Origin: Lachnospiraceae bacterium | GTDB taxonomy: Bacteria > Bacillota > Clostridia > Lachnospirales > Lachnospiraceae | Direction of reading: 5' to 3' | Assembly (NCBI GenBank): GCA_021772075.1 | Contig: JAETNQ010000007.1 | Location: forward strand, 27,956 to 91,955 | DNA length: 64,000 nt | Part shown: piece by piece, positions 25,602-35,298 of the stretch | How positions within the stretch are numbered: position 1 is the stretch's first letter | Layout: every line of letters starts with the position of its first letter | The notes under the pieces: model-generated | The model's input: only the letters and a program-made list of their open reading frames with translations | What the model was told of the DNA's origin: nothing | The model's database searches: none | Program-made: the position numbers and the translations under genes

Positions 25602-26618
25602 ATGGCCAGAGCCACAGAGGAGAAGATTACAGGTCTGCAGAAGGCGGCGATTCTTTTAATTGCGCTGGGGCCGGAAAGATCGGCTTTGATTTTTAAGCAT
25701 TTAAAAGAAGATGAAATAGAAGAACTGACGTTAGAGATTGCGAATACAAGAAGCGTCACGCCGCAGTTAAAAGAAGAAATCATAGAAGAATTTTATCAGG
25801 TGTGTCTGGCGCAGCAATATATTGCGGAAGGCGGTATCGGTTATGCGAAGGAACTGCTGGAAAAGGCGCTTGGCTCCGACAAGGCGATGGATGTGATCAG
25901 CAAGCTGACGGCATCGCTCCAGGTAAAGCCGTTCGAGTTTGTGCGAAAAACGGATGCATCCCAGCTTTTGAACTTTATTCAGGATGAACATCCACAGACA
26001 ATCGCACTGATTATGTCATATTTATCTCCGGCGCAGTCGTCGATGATCCTTTCCGCCCTTCCGCCCGAACGGCAGGCGGACGTGGCAAAGCGTATCGCGG
26101 TGATGGACAGAACAAGCCCGGATGTGATCAAAGAGGTGGAGAAAGTATTGGAATCAAAGCTGTCAACTTTAGTCAACCAGGATTATACCATTATTGGCGG
26201 TGTAGACGCTGTGGTAGAGATTTTGAATACGGTAGACAGGGGTACGGAGAAACATATTATGGAAACCCTGGAAATCGAAGAACCGGAATTGGCAGACGAA
26301 ATCAGGAAAAAGATGTTCGTCTTCGAAGATATCCTGCTGCTTGACGACAGAGCGATACAGAGGGTACTCAGGGATGTGGACAACAACGACTTGGCGATTG
26401 CGCTTAAGGGTTCTAACGAACAGGTGCAGAATGCCATCTTCAATAATATGTCCAAACGTTTGGCCGTAATGATCAAGGAAGATATGGAATTTATGGGTCC
26501 GGTACGTATGAAGGATGTAGAAGAAGCGCAGCAGAAGATTGTTAATATTATCAGGAAACTGGAAGATTCTGCTGAAATCGTTATTTCCAGAGGCGGAGGT
26601 GACGAGATTGTTATATAA
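25602..26618 (+). CDS. fliG: Flagellar motor switch protein FliG
   Basis: C-ring rotor protein that couples to the stator. 338 residues. N-terminal FliF-binding domain (LQKAAILLIALGPERSA), middle domain with the EHPQ motif (129-132), and a C-terminal charged torque helix (FVFEDILLLDDRAIQRVLRD). Typical length. Its final bases contain the GGAGGTGA that serves fliH. Confidence 0.97.
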   Translation: MARATEEKITGLQKAAILLIALGPERSALIFKHLKEDEIEELTLEIANTRSVTPQLKEEIIEEFYQVCLAQQYIAEGGIGYAKELLEKALGSDKAMDVISKLTASLQVKPFEFVRKTDASQLLNFIQDEHPQTIALIMSYLSPAQSSMILSALPPERQADVAKRIAVMDRTSPDVIKEVEKVLESKLSTLVNQDYTIIGGVDAVVEILNTVDRGTEKHIMETLEIEEPELADEIRKKMFVFEDILLLDDRAIQRVLRDVDNNDLAIALKGSNEQVQNAIFNNMSKRLAVMIKEDMEFMGPVRMKDVEEAQQKIVNIIRKLEDSAEIVISRGGGDEIVI

Positions 26619-27555
26619 TCATACGAATAGTTATAACAATATATACAAATTCAATCAGGTCAATCTTCAGTTCGACGATACGCTTCTTATCGATAATAAT
26701 GAAAAGATAGCGAAAAAGATAGAGTCGTTGGAAACGCAGATGATGAGGGAAGTCAGGTATGACGGAAACGGGGAAGCGGATCCTCTGGATGGATTTTCCA
26801 GCGGCCTGGATCCGGACGAAGTAGAAGCTTTGCTTGGTGAATTAGAGAATACGCAGGAGGAAGCCGGCGCCCCGGCGCCGTCCCAGAACCAGGAGAAGGA
26901 AGAAGCGTTTGAGCCGTTTCAGGATACAGGGGAGGCTTTGTCCCTGATTTCCGCACAGGCACAGGAAATATTAGCTTCTGCGCGCAAAGAGGCGGACAGC
27001 ATCAAGTCGGGCGCGCTCGTAGAGGCGCAGGCGGAAATTGAAAATCTGCGCCGGAGTACATACGAAGAAGCCAGAACTCAAGGCTATGACGAAGGCTACC
27101 ACGAAGCCATAGAGCAGGTGGAACAACAGAAGCAGCAGCTTGCGGACGAACAGAAACGGCTGGAGGAAGAATACGAGGAACTGGTGCGCGGCCTGGAACC
27201 CAAGTTTGTAGAAACGCTGACAGATATTTACGAAAAAGTTTTTCAGATTGATTTGCAGAAAGAGCATGACATTATCATGCATCTGATCGCATCTACTATG
27301 CATAGAATTGAAGGAAACAGCAATTATCTGATTCATGTTTCCAAGGAGGATTATCCTTATGTGAATATGAAAAAGAATGAAACGCTGCTTTCTTCCGTAT
27401 CGGCAAATGCTTCGGTGGAACTGGTAGAAGATATGACCCTGGGGCCGAATGACTGCATTATTGAAACAGACGGGGGGATTTTTGACTGCGGCCTCGGTAC
27501 GCAGCTGGAAGAACTGACACAGAAGTTAAGGCTATTATCATATAGGGTGGACTGA
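26608..27555 (+). CDS. fliH: Flagellar assembly protein FliH
   Basis: Regulator and dimeric tether of the FliI ATPase. 315 residues from the TTG at 26608, chosen because GGAGGTGA (26595-26602) lies five bases before it inside the end of fliG; the frame is open further upstream but without a better site. Acidic/Pro-rich N-terminal section, long coiled coil (EQVEQQKQQLADEQKRLEEE) and a C-terminal region (LIHVSKEDYPYV, LGPNDCIIETDGGIFDCG) with the conserved FliH/YscL GGIxD-type ending. Confidence 0.88.
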   Translation: MLYNHTNSYNNIYKFNQVNLQFDDTLLIDNNEKIAKKIESLETQMMREVRYDGNGEADPLDGFSSGLDPDEVEALLGELENTQEEAGAPAPSQNQEKEEAFEPFQDTGEALSLISAQAQEILASARKEADSIKSGALVEAQAEIENLRRSTYEEARTQGYDEGYHEAIEQVEQQKQQLADEQKRLEEEYEELVRGLEPKFVETLTDIYEKVFQIDLQKEHDIIMHLIASTMHRIEGNSNYLIHVSKEDYPYVNMKKNETLLSSVSANASVELVEDMTLGPNDCIIETDGGIFDCGLGTQLEELTQKLRLLSYRVD

Positions 27556-27557
27556 CA

Positions 27558-28877
27558 TTGAGAGCATCGGTTAATTTTGTAAAATATGAAAGAGCGGCCG
27601 AAGGAATTTTTTATAAGATGAAGGGAAAAGTGGTCAATATTGTAGGGCTGACCATAGAATCTTTAGGGCCGGAGGCGAAGCTAGGGGATATTTGTTTGAT
27701 ATATCCCGATTCAAAAGAAGAAATGAAGCCGGTCATGGCGGAAGTAGTGGGCTTTAAAGACAAAAAAACGCTGCTGATGCCGTATGAAGCGGTAGAAGGC
27801 ATTGGTTTTGGAAGCATGGTGGAGAACACGGGGCTTCCTTTAACGATCCAGGTGAGCGAGGATCTGCTGGGACAGACTTTGGATGGGCTGGGCAGGCCTA
27901 CGGGAGATGCAGCGCCGGTCAATGGAAAGGTGTATTCCGTAGAAGCGCCGCCGCCGGATCCGATGAGCAGGGATATTATCGAAGATGTGCTTCCGCTCGG
28001 AGTAAAGGCGGTAGACGGATTGATTACGATAGGCAAAGGGCAGAGGATCGGTATTTTTGCCGGTTCGGGCGTAGGCAAATCCACATTGCTCGGCATGTTT
28101 GCCAGAAATACGAAGGCGGATATAAATGTGATCGCTTTGATCGGCGAACGCGGAAGGGAAGTCCGCGAGTTTATAGAAAGGGATTTGGGGCCGGAAGGAA
28201 TGAAGCGTTCGGTGGTGGTAGTCGCTACATCCGATAAACCGGCTTTGGAAAGAAATAAAGCGGCAAAGACGGCGACGGCGATCGCGGAGTATTTCAGGGA
28301 TCAGGGCAAGGACGTTTTGCTTATGATGGATTCCCTGACCCGTTTTTCCATGGCGCAGAGGGAAATCGGCCTTGCCAGCGGGGAACCGCCGGTATCCAGA
28401 GGATATCCTCCCAGTGTTTATTCGGAAATGCCGAAGCTGCTGGAGAGGGCGGGGCGTTCTAAGACAGGCTCTATTACCGGGCTTTATACCGTGCTGGTGG
28501 ATGGGGATGACTTTAACGAACCGATCACGGATACGGCGAGAAGCATATTGGACGGCCATGTGATGTTAAGCAGGAAGCTGGCTCATAGAAACCATTATCC
28601 GGCGATCGATATTCTGCAGAGCATTTCCCGCTGTATGAGCCAGATCGCGGACCGGGAGCATAAACAGGCGGCCGGGAAATTGAAAAATGTGCTGGCCACG
28701 TATAATGAGGCGGAGGATCTGATCAATATCGGCGCCTATAAGAATGGGAGCAATCCGAATATTGATTACGCGATTGAGAAAATAGATGCTGTCAATGCGT
28801 TTTTGATGCAGGCGGTGGAAGATAAATTCAGTTTTGAAGAGGCTGTAAGCATGATGAAAGAGCTTTTTAACGATTAG
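27558..28877 (+). CDS. fliI: Flagellum-specific ATPase FliI
   Basis: F1-beta-like ATPase powering loading of export substrates. 439 residues from a TTG start (AGGGTGG seven bases before), two bases after the fliH stop. Walker A AGSGVGKST (168-176), IGERGREVREF, Walker B MMDSLTRFS and the export-ATPase-specific GEPPVSRGYPPSVYSEMPKL. Complete. Confidence 0.97.
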   Translation: MRASVNFVKYERAAEGIFYKMKGKVVNIVGLTIESLGPEAKLGDICLIYPDSKEEMKPVMAEVVGFKDKKTLLMPYEAVEGIGFGSMVENTGLPLTIQVSEDLLGQTLDGLGRPTGDAAPVNGKVYSVEAPPPDPMSRDIIEDVLPLGVKAVDGLITIGKGQRIGIFAGSGVGKSTLLGMFARNTKADINVIALIGERGREVREFIERDLGPEGMKRSVVVVATSDKPALERNKAAKTATAIAEYFRDQGKDVLLMMDSLTRFSMAQREIGLASGEPPVSRGYPPSVYSEMPKLLERAGRSKTGSITGLYTVLVDGDDFNEPITDTARSILDGHVMLSRKLAHRNHYPAIDILQSISRCMSQIADREHKQAAGKLKNVLATYNEAEDLINIGAYKNGSNPNIDYAIEKIDAVNAFLMQAVEDKFSFEEAVSMMKELFND

Positions 28878-28885
28878 AGGGATTC

Positions 28886-29332
28886 ATGGCGAAGTTTGTA
28901 TATAGAATGCAGAACATATTGAATCTGAAGTTAAAACTGGAAGAGCAGCAAAAAATGGAATTTGCCGCCGCCAGGAAGCGTTTAGATGAAGAAGAGGATA
29001 AGCTTCATCTCCTTTTCCGCCGGAAGGCAGGTTATGAAGAAGAAGGAAGGCGGCTGAGGGAAGATGATCTGAATGTCCAGGACATCCTTGATAACCGAAA
29101 TGCGTTGATACAGATGGATGATTATATCGCATTTCAACAAATCCAGGTATCGAAAGCGGAAGCAAAGCTGGAAGAGGAACGGCAGAAACTTCAGGAAGCG
29201 GTGCAGGAGAGGAAGATCCAGGAGAAGCTGAGGGAGAATGCTTTTGAAGTATTTATCAGGGAAGAGAATGCGAGGGAAAGCAAGGAAGTGGATGAGTTAG
29301 TCAGCTATACCTATGGACAGAAAAGAAGGTGA
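28886..29332 (+). CDS. fliJ: Flagellar export protein FliJ
   Basis: Coiled-coil stalk of the export ATPase and chaperone escort. 148 residues, almost all heptad-like and highly charged (LKLKLEEQQKMEFAAARKRL), with VYRMQNILNLK at the start. Identified by structure, size and position directly after fliI; sequence of this family is poorly conserved. Ends overlapping the next gene's SD. Confidence 0.9.
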   Translation: MAKFVYRMQNILNLKLKLEEQQKMEFAAARKRLDEEEDKLHLLFRRKAGYEEEGRRLREDDLNVQDILDNRNALIQMDDYIAFQQIQVSKAEAKLEEERQKLQEAVQERKIQEKLRENAFEVFIREENARESKEVDELVSYTYGQKRR

Positions 29333-29337
29333 AGGAA

Positions 29338-30222
29338 ATGGCAGGAACTGAAGTAATTACGGATATAGACGCGAAATCCGAGAAGCAAAGGCTGGCCGAA
29401 GAGAAGAAAAGGCTGAAAGCAGAGCAGAAGGAACAGAAGAAAGAAGCAAAGCGCAGGGCAAAAGAGATTGCCATGCAGGAGGAAGAACTGGGGGAAGATG
29501 AAGTAGGAGGCGGTGTTCCCGTTTTTCTGGTGACGGCATTAATCGTGGTCGTTTGGATCGCTATTTTGTGTCTGCTGATCAAATTGGACGTAGGCGGATT
29601 CGGTTCCGGCGTATTGACGCCAGTGTTAAAAGATGTGCCGGTGATCAGCAAAATACTTCCCGCAGCGGATGAAGAAGTGGTAATCGAGGAAGCGGAAGAC
29701 GATTCTTACGGCGGCTATACTAATCTGAAAGAAGCAGTGGACTATATTACCGAGCTGGAACTGGAGCTGCAAAGAGCCCAGTCATCAGGAGCCGAGAGTT
29801 CCGAGGAACTGGAAAAGCTGAGGGCTGAGGTGGCGAGGTTAAAGACTTTCGAGGATAATCAGGTGGAATTCCAAAGAATAAAGACGGAATTCTATGAAGA
29901 AGTCATTTATGCGGAAAACGGGCCGGGAGAAGAAGCTTATAAAAAATATTATGAGAGTATCGACCCGGCGACGGCGGAATATTTATATAAGCAGGTAGTG
30001 CAGCAGGTAGAAGAGAGTAATGAAGTAAAGGAATATGCCCAGGCATATTCGGAAATGAAGCCGAAAGCGGCTGCAGGGATTATCGAAGAAATGACGGATA
30101 ATCTGGCGTTGGCGGCAAGGATCCTTTCCGTGATGAGCGCGGAGGACAGAGGCAAGATATTGGAGGCTATGGACGCTAAAGTGGCGGCAAGGCTGACGAA
30201 GATTATGGATCCGGAGTACTGA
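29338..30222 (+). CDS. MotE-like / YlxF-type membrane protein with MgtE-N-like domain
   Basis: 294 residues from ATG 29338 (AAGGTGA five bases before; GTG 29329 alternative). A basic coiled-coil N-terminus, one TM helix (FLVTALIVVVWIAILCLLI, about 58-76), a second long coiled coil, and a C-terminal helical MgtE-N-like segment (MKPKAAAGIIEEM, LAARILSVMSAEDRGKILEAM). This is the make-up of Firmicute YlxF and of MotE, a chaperone for the stator protein MotC in other bacteria. Place between fliJ and fliK matches Bacillus ylxF. Precise role unknown. Confidence 0.8.
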   Translation: MAGTEVITDIDAKSEKQRLAEEKKRLKAEQKEQKKEAKRRAKEIAMQEEELGEDEVGGGVPVFLVTALIVVVWIAILCLLIKLDVGGFGSGVLTPVLKDVPVISKILPAADEEVVIEEAEDDSYGGYTNLKEAVDYITELELELQRAQSSGAESSEELEKLRAEVARLKTFEDNQVEFQRIKTEFYEEVIYAENGPGEEAYKKYYESIDPATAEYLYKQVVQQVEESNEVKEYAQAYSEMKPKAAAGIIEEMTDNLALAARILSVMSAEDRGKILEAMDAKVAARLTKIMDPEY

Positions 30223-30281
30223 TGATATAATTGCGGTTTTCCGCATTTATATAAATATATGAAAGGAAAGGAGGGAACAGG

Positions 30282-31688
30282 ATGACGAGTTCACCAGTAA
30301 AGGGGATGGATCCGCTGATGAATTTTGTGTCGGCGAAGAGCAAAGGGAATCTTCAGGATAACTTGTCCGGTAATTTTTCGGAGGCGTTCAACAAAGCGTC
30401 CGGGCAGCAGAATATGGTGCTTCAAAGCGAGAAACAGACGCAGGGGAGTTCTAAGGTCCAGGTGCAGAATACGGACAAAAAAGGTTTGGATAACGGCAAT
30501 GTGCAAAAGGCTGACCAGAAACAAACCGAAAAGCAGGAAACCGTACAAAATGGAAAAGTGACGGAAGAGGCGCAGAAAGCCGGAGAAGAACTGGTCAAAG
30601 AAGTAGCCGAAGAGCTTGGCGTGTCGGAAGAGGAAGTGCTGGCAGCAATGGAAATGCTGGGGCTTACGATGGTCGATCTGCTGAATGCGGATTGTATGAC
30701 GCAGCTCGTGCTGGCTGTGGAAGGCGAAGATATGCTGGCGCTGATGACGGATGAAGGTCTTTACCATTCTTTGCAGAATTTGCTGACAATGGTTTCGGAA
30801 GCGGTTGACCAGATCGGGGAGAAAATGGATCTGTCGCCCGAGGAGTTAGAGGCTGTATTGGAACAGGCAAAGACTCAGGAGATGGAAGAAGATCCTGTGG
30901 CCGTGGCAGACAGCGGGAAAAAACCCCAGACGCCGGAAGGACAGGAAGACTATACCGTTACGGTGGAACGTAATGGCGAAACCGTAAAAGTCAGTGTGGA
31001 AGTGGACGGGAGCAGCCAGACGGAAAGCACGGAAGTGACCGGGCTGAAGCCGGAAGCAGTGCAGGAGGAGGCAGCCGCAGATTCCGGCAAAGGAGACAGC
31101 TCCAAGAAGGAAGGTTCTTCCCAAAGGGAAAATGCACAGGAAACGACTCATGGAAACATGCTTCTGGAAAGTCTTTTAAACAGAGGCGGCGCAGTGAAAA
31201 GCGAAGCGGTATTTGAAAACGCTATGGCTCAGAATACGGCGGATACGCAGAACATCATGAACCAGATCATGGATTATATGAGGGTTCAGGTAAAAGCGGA
31301 TATGACCCAGATGGAACTGCAGTTGAATCCGGCCAGCCTGGGAACGGTAAATATCAATATTACCTCGAAGGCGGGCGTGATTACGGCACAGTTCTTAACC
31401 CAGAATGAAACGGTAAAGGCAGCGATCGAAAGCCAGATCGTCCAGTTGAAGAACAGCTTTGAGGAACAGGGGCTGAAGGTGGAAGCGGTGGAAGTTACCG
31501 TGGCAAGCCATTCCTTTGAAAGGAATTTAAACGGCGACGGCAACGGACAGCAGCAGACCCAGGATGGGAAGAAAAGAGGAAACCGGAGAGTGAATCTGAA
31601 CGGACCGGCTATGGAAGAGGAACCGGCGGCAGAAGAAGAACCGGCCATGATGGGCATGGAAGGAAGCACCGTAAGTTTTACGGCATAG
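30282..31688 (+). CDS. fliK: Flagellar hook-length control protein FliK
   Basis: Secreted ruler that switches export from hook to filament. 468 residues; SD AAAGGAGGGAAC. Long low-complexity Q/E/K-rich N-terminal part, as usual, and a folded C-terminal domain with ELQLNPASLGTVNINITSK and QLKNSFEEQGLKVEAVEV. Acidic Glu/Pro tail. The C-terminal switch domain makes the call firm. Confidence 0.93.
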   Translation: MTSSPVKGMDPLMNFVSAKSKGNLQDNLSGNFSEAFNKASGQQNMVLQSEKQTQGSSKVQVQNTDKKGLDNGNVQKADQKQTEKQETVQNGKVTEEAQKAGEELVKEVAEELGVSEEEVLAAMEMLGLTMVDLLNADCMTQLVLAVEGEDMLALMTDEGLYHSLQNLLTMVSEAVDQIGEKMDLSPEELEAVLEQAKTQEMEEDPVAVADSGKKPQTPEGQEDYTVTVERNGETVKVSVEVDGSSQTESTEVTGLKPEAVQEEAAADSGKGDSSKKEGSSQRENAQETTHGNMLLESLLNRGGAVKSEAVFENAMAQNTADTQNIMNQIMDYMRVQVKADMTQMELQLNPASLGTVNINITSKAGVITAQFLTQNETVKAAIESQIVQLKNSFEEQGLKVEAVEVTVASHSFERNLNGDGNGQQQTQDGKKRGNRRVNLNGPAMEEEPAAEEEPAMMGMEGSTVSFTA

Positions 31689-31735
31689 TAAAAAATAAAA
31701 AAGATATGGCATGTCCATACGGAAAGGAGTAAGAT

Positions 31736-32572
31736 ATGGGAGCGATAGCACAAATCAAAGACGGAAAAGTAGTAGAAAGCAATTCTGCGGCTTCTTTGGC
31801 AAATGAGACGAAGAAAAACGGCTCTACCATGGATAAGGAAGCTTTCCTGAATCTTCTGGTGGCTCAGATGAAATACCAGGATCCTTTGGAACCTACTTCC
31901 AATACGGAATTCGTGGCACAATATGCGCAGTTCTCCGCTCTTGAGCAGATGCAGAATATGAGCGCTACGCTGGAATTATCCAGGGCTTCTACCTTGGTCG
32001 GCCAGACAGTCAGCGTGAATACGACCGACAGCACAGGAAAAACGACGACGATTCAGGGCATGGTGGATTATGTGGTTTATGAAAACAACAAAGCCTATGT
32101 ATCAATCGAAGGCAATCTTTATTCGCTGGATGATGTATACGGAGTGGCGGATACGAAATATCTGGATGCTTATGATAAGGCAGAAACCCTTGCAGCAGCG
32201 ATCGTAAAACTGCCGTCCTACGAGAACCTGACTTTGGACGACAAGGAATATGTTGATGAACTGAAAGAGATTTATGACGGCATGTCCAAATACGAAAAAT
32301 CCTTTATGGCGAACGCTCTTGTGGATCGCTTGAACAAGGCCTCCGACAGGATGGATGAGCTGGTGAAGGATATGATCGGCGATTTCATGGAGGCGATGGA
32401 TGAGCTTCCCTTAAAAGAAGACCTGAAGCTTGAGGATAAGGAAAAGATCGACAAGGTAAACGAGATGTACAATAATATGTCGGAGTTTGAAAAGAAACTG
32501 GTATCCAAAGAGCATAAGGATAAGCTGGAAGAATACACGAAGTATATGGAAGAGCTGGGAGCCGGCGCATAA
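31736..32572 (+). CDS. flgD: Hook-cap protein FlgD with two extra C-terminal helical repeats
   Basis: Cap for hook assembly. Residues 31-90 hold the FlgD N-domain (MDKEAFLNLLVAQMKYQDPL, NTEFVAQYAQFSALEQM) and a short beta part follows to about 140. Instead of the usual FlgD C-terminal Ig/Tudor region, residues 159-209 and 224-274 form two similar helical units: LPSYENLTLDDKEYVDEL...MSKYEKSF and LPLKEDLKLEDKEKIDKV...MSEFEKKL. They resemble repeats seen in Gram-positive surface proteins. SD AAAGGAG. The extension is not seen in the classical FlgD; its effect on cap function is unknown. Confidence 0.9.
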   Translation: MGAIAQIKDGKVVESNSAASLANETKKNGSTMDKEAFLNLLVAQMKYQDPLEPTSNTEFVAQYAQFSALEQMQNMSATLELSRASTLVGQTVSVNTTDSTGKTTTIQGMVDYVVYENNKAYVSIEGNLYSLDDVYGVADTKYLDAYDKAETLAAAIVKLPSYENLTLDDKEYVDELKEIYDGMSKYEKSFMANALVDRLNKASDRMDELVKDMIGDFMEAMDELPLKEDLKLEDKEKIDKVNEMYNNMSEFEKKLVSKEHKDKLEEYTKYMEELGAGA

Positions 32573-32610
32573 GTAAAAATGGAGAAGGAATTCTCAAGGA
32601 GGAGACGGTT

Positions 32611-33018
32611 ATGAAGATTCAGAATAATCAGTTCCTTTCCATAGAGCAGCTGCAGGCAAAATATTTTGCACAGTCGAAGCAGGGGAAGATCAGCACGGAT
32701 GCGGGCGAGAGCCTCAGCTTCCAGGATATTTTGAATAGGACTGCGGAAAGCGCGGAAAAAACAGCAGGAGTGAGGTTTTCCAAACATGCGGCCAACCGTC
32801 TGGAGGAGCGGAATATAAAGCTTACAGACAATCAGATGGAACGTTTGCAGGAAGGAACCATGAAAGCGGGCGCGAAAGGAATTAACGATTCGCTGGTTCT
32901 TGTGGATCAGCTGGCGTTTATCGTGAATATACCGAATCATACGGTAGTAACGGCGATGAACCAGACAGAAGCAGATGAAAACATATTTACCAACATTGAT
33001 GGCGCTGTCATTATGTAG
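32611..33018 (+). CDS. Flagellar operon protein, TIGR02530-type
   Basis: 135 residues, SD AAGGAGGAGACGG. Conserved central motif VRFSKHAANRLEERNIKLT followed by LVLVDQLAFIVNIPNHTVVTAM, which is the family signature of the small protein placed between flgD and flgE in many Firmicutes. Function not established; suspected hook assembly or scaffolding role from position. Confidence 0.88.
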   Translation: MKIQNNQFLSIEQLQAKYFAQSKQGKISTDAGESLSFQDILNRTAESAEKTAGVRFSKHAANRLEERNIKLTDNQMERLQEGTMKAGAKGINDSLVLVDQLAFIVNIPNHTVVTAMNQTEADENIFTNIDGAVIM

Positions 33019-33119
33019 CCGGACCTTACAGGAGGCGGATGCCCCGGAATGACGGAAGGGGCAGGGAGCGCATCATGGCCGCCTTGGCGGCATGGCAATC
33101 ATTTAGGAGGTCATGAATT

Positions 33120-34949
33120 ATGATGAGATCATTGTTCTCTGGTGTGGCAGGTCTTCGGACGCACCAGACAAAGATGGACGTTATCGGTAATAATATCGCT
33201 AACGTCAATACAACAGGATATAAGTCGCAGTCGGTCACATTCCGCGACCTGATGTACCAGACGACACAGTCGGCATCGGGCGCCAATGCGGAAACAGGAC
33301 TGGGCGGTATCAACGCAAGGCAGATCGGTCTCGGCGTTACGACCGGCGCGATCAATACGGCGATTGCGCAGCAGGGTTCCGCGCAGACGACGAACAATCC
33401 CTTCGATATTATGATTTCCGGGGACAATTTCTTTGTTGTCAGCAACGGAAGCGAGAATCTGTTTACGAGGGACGGCTCTTTCTATATTGACGGAGCCGGG
33501 AACCTGGCGATGACGAGTACCGGATACACTGTTATGGGATGGCCGGTGGATGAAGAGACAGGAGCACCGAAGCCGGATACGGTGACTGCCCTTCAGATTA
33601 TGAATGAGAGTGTTATGACATATGATCCGGCAGCGACTACGGATGCCAGAGTGACGGGCATTGTGGACAGATACGATAAGAATGTCAACAGTAGTAGTGG
33701 CCGGATGATGAATTTTGAATTTTATGATAATTCCGGATATTTGTATACAGCAAAATTCAGTATTCATTCAACGAGCAGCAATGGCAGTTATTATATCGCG
33801 CTGGAGGATATCAAAGATTCGACGGGAACATCGTTGCCTGATGATGTCAAAAGCAGAGTGACATTTGGGACAACGATGGAAGTGGAAACAAATATTCCTT
33901 ATACGCCGAAAAATGGGGCGGCAACCGTGCATGGGACCCTGGATTTTACGGGGGCAGCTACTGGAACGGTTCCAGAGAAAGATTTTGGTGTGCCTACCAC
34001 TAATATTGATGCGGCTTTGCTGAAAAACGTATATGGGATAGATACTACGGTAACTACCATTACAGAAATAAAGTATGATCAAAGTGGCGGTTTAACTGTT
34101 TTACAGCCCAAAGATGCAAAACCTTCATACTATTCCCCGTTACCCGGGGTAACGGCAACATTTAAGGTTACAACGGTAGATGTTCCGAACGGGACCGGTG
34201 GAACGACTCCGGTAACTCCCGGCGCGCCTGTTGCTGTTCCGGGAGCGGCTCCTTTGGATGCAGCAGGTTTACTGGATTTGTATGGACTGGATATTGTGGC
34301 AGAACAGGTAAAAGAAGTGCAGGTCAATGAAGACGGAAGTATCACAGTAACAAAGAAAAACGTGGATAAGGCCGCAAGCTTGGAATTCAACCCCGGCACC
34401 GGTAAGTTCGTCAGCATCGGCGGAAACGGCCAGGGGCTGATCACTCTTGGGCTGGCTGCGGCAGACGGCGATCGTTTTAAAGACATCAGCATGGATTTTT
34501 CCACCTGCTCCAACGTAAACAACAACGGTTCCAGCACGATCAGTTCGGCAAAAGGCACGAGTGCCGGTTTAGGTTCAGGACGTGCGCCGGGCGAGATGAT
34601 ATCCATTGCCATTGACCAGTCGGGCGTGATTACCGCTTCTTATGACAACGGCATGAGCAGATGCCTCGGCCAGATCGCTACGGCGGCTTTTGCCAATCCT
34701 TCCGGCCTGGAGAAGGTGGGGGATAACCTCTACACCGCAACCAATAACTCCGGCGATTTCGACGGAACGGGCGTGGATATTACTGCAGGAGGCGGCAAGA
34801 TGCAGGCCGGCGTGCTGGAAATGAGCAACGTGGACCTTTCCCAGGAATTTACGGAAATGATTACGACTCAGAGGGGCTTCCAGGCGAACAGCCGAATTAT
34901 TACGGTTTCCGACACGATGCTGGAGGAATTGACAAACCTGAAGCGTTAG
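33120..34949 (+). CDS. flgE: Flagellar hook protein FlgE
   Basis: Subunit of the universal joint. 609 residues, longer than the usual 400-500. SD GGAGGT at 33106-33112. N-terminal MMRSLFSGVAGLRTHQTKMD and NNIANVNTTGYKSQSVTF, C-terminal SNVDLSQEFTEMITTQRGFQ with the coiled-coil end, are typical. Residues about 180-420 form an inserted, Thr/Pro/Gly-rich surface region, with base composition and codon use visibly shifted toward A+T between about 33650 and 34380. A short hairpin (33074-33094) stands between the TIGR02530 gene and flgE. Confidence 0.95.
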   Translation: MMRSLFSGVAGLRTHQTKMDVIGNNIANVNTTGYKSQSVTFRDLMYQTTQSASGANAETGLGGINARQIGLGVTTGAINTAIAQQGSAQTTNNPFDIMISGDNFFVVSNGSENLFTRDGSFYIDGAGNLAMTSTGYTVMGWPVDEETGAPKPDTVTALQIMNESVMTYDPAATTDARVTGIVDRYDKNVNSSSGRMMNFEFYDNSGYLYTAKFSIHSTSSNGSYYIALEDIKDSTGTSLPDDVKSRVTFGTTMEVETNIPYTPKNGAATVHGTLDFTGAATGTVPEKDFGVPTTNIDAALLKNVYGIDTTVTTITEIKYDQSGGLTVLQPKDAKPSYYSPLPGVTATFKVTTVDVPNGTGGTTPVTPGAPVAVPGAAPLDAAGLLDLYGLDIVAEQVKEVQVNEDGSITVTKKNVDKAASLEFNPGTGKFVSIGGNGQGLITLGLAAADGDRFKDISMDFSTCSNVNNNGSSTISSAKGTSAGLGSGRAPGEMISIAIDQSGVITASYDNGMSRCLGQIATAAFANPSGLEKVGDNLYTATNNSGDFDGTGVDITAGGGKMQAGVLEMSNVDLSQEFTEMITTQRGFQANSRIITVSDTMLEELTNLKR

Positions 34950-34977
34950 TAATATAATGTAAAGGCTACAACTGAAT

Positions 34978-35010
34978 GGGGAACTGATAAAAAAGTTCCC
35001 CTTCTGTTTG
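34978..35010 (+). terminator. Hairpin with T-rich tail after flgE
   Basis: Perfect 8-bp stem GGGGAACT (34978-34985) / AGTTCCCC (34994-35001), 8-base A-rich loop, then TTCTGTTT. It could partly end transcription or stabilise the flgE mRNA 3' end; later genes have no promoter seen, so it cannot be a full stop. Confidence 0.55.
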
Positions 35011-35089
35011 AAAAAGGGACGACTTCCGGCGGCAGAGGAGCATGGGGAGCGGGTTCATGAGGGAAACCCGGCAGCGAGGAGAGTATAAA

Positions 35090-35275
35090 ATGATTGAGGT
35101 AACTAAGATAAACGGAGTCAAGGTTTTGATTAACCCGGATTTGATGGAATTGGTGGAGGAAACTCCTGACACGGTCATTTCATTCACTACTGGTCGTAAA
35201 ATAATTGTAAAAGAAAGTAGACAAGAAGTGAAAAATCTAGTAAAATCGTATAGAAAGGATATTTTTGCGGATTGA
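35090..35275 (+). CDS. swrD: FlbD/SwrD family protein
   Basis: 61 residues from ATG 35090 (GAGGAGAG eight bases before); an upstream in-frame ATG at 35042 adds 16 residues without family match. The sequence MIEVTKINGVKVLINPDLME followed by TTGRKIIVKES is the FlbD family core. Bacillus SwrD raises stator-driven torque for swarming and sits at the same place, right before the stator or fliL genes. Confidence 0.92.
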   Translation: MIEVTKINGVKVLINPDLMELVEETPDTVISFTTGRKIIVKESRQEVKNLVKSYRKDIFAD

Positions 35276-35298
35276 CGCAGAAATGTGGGTGAAGATTC

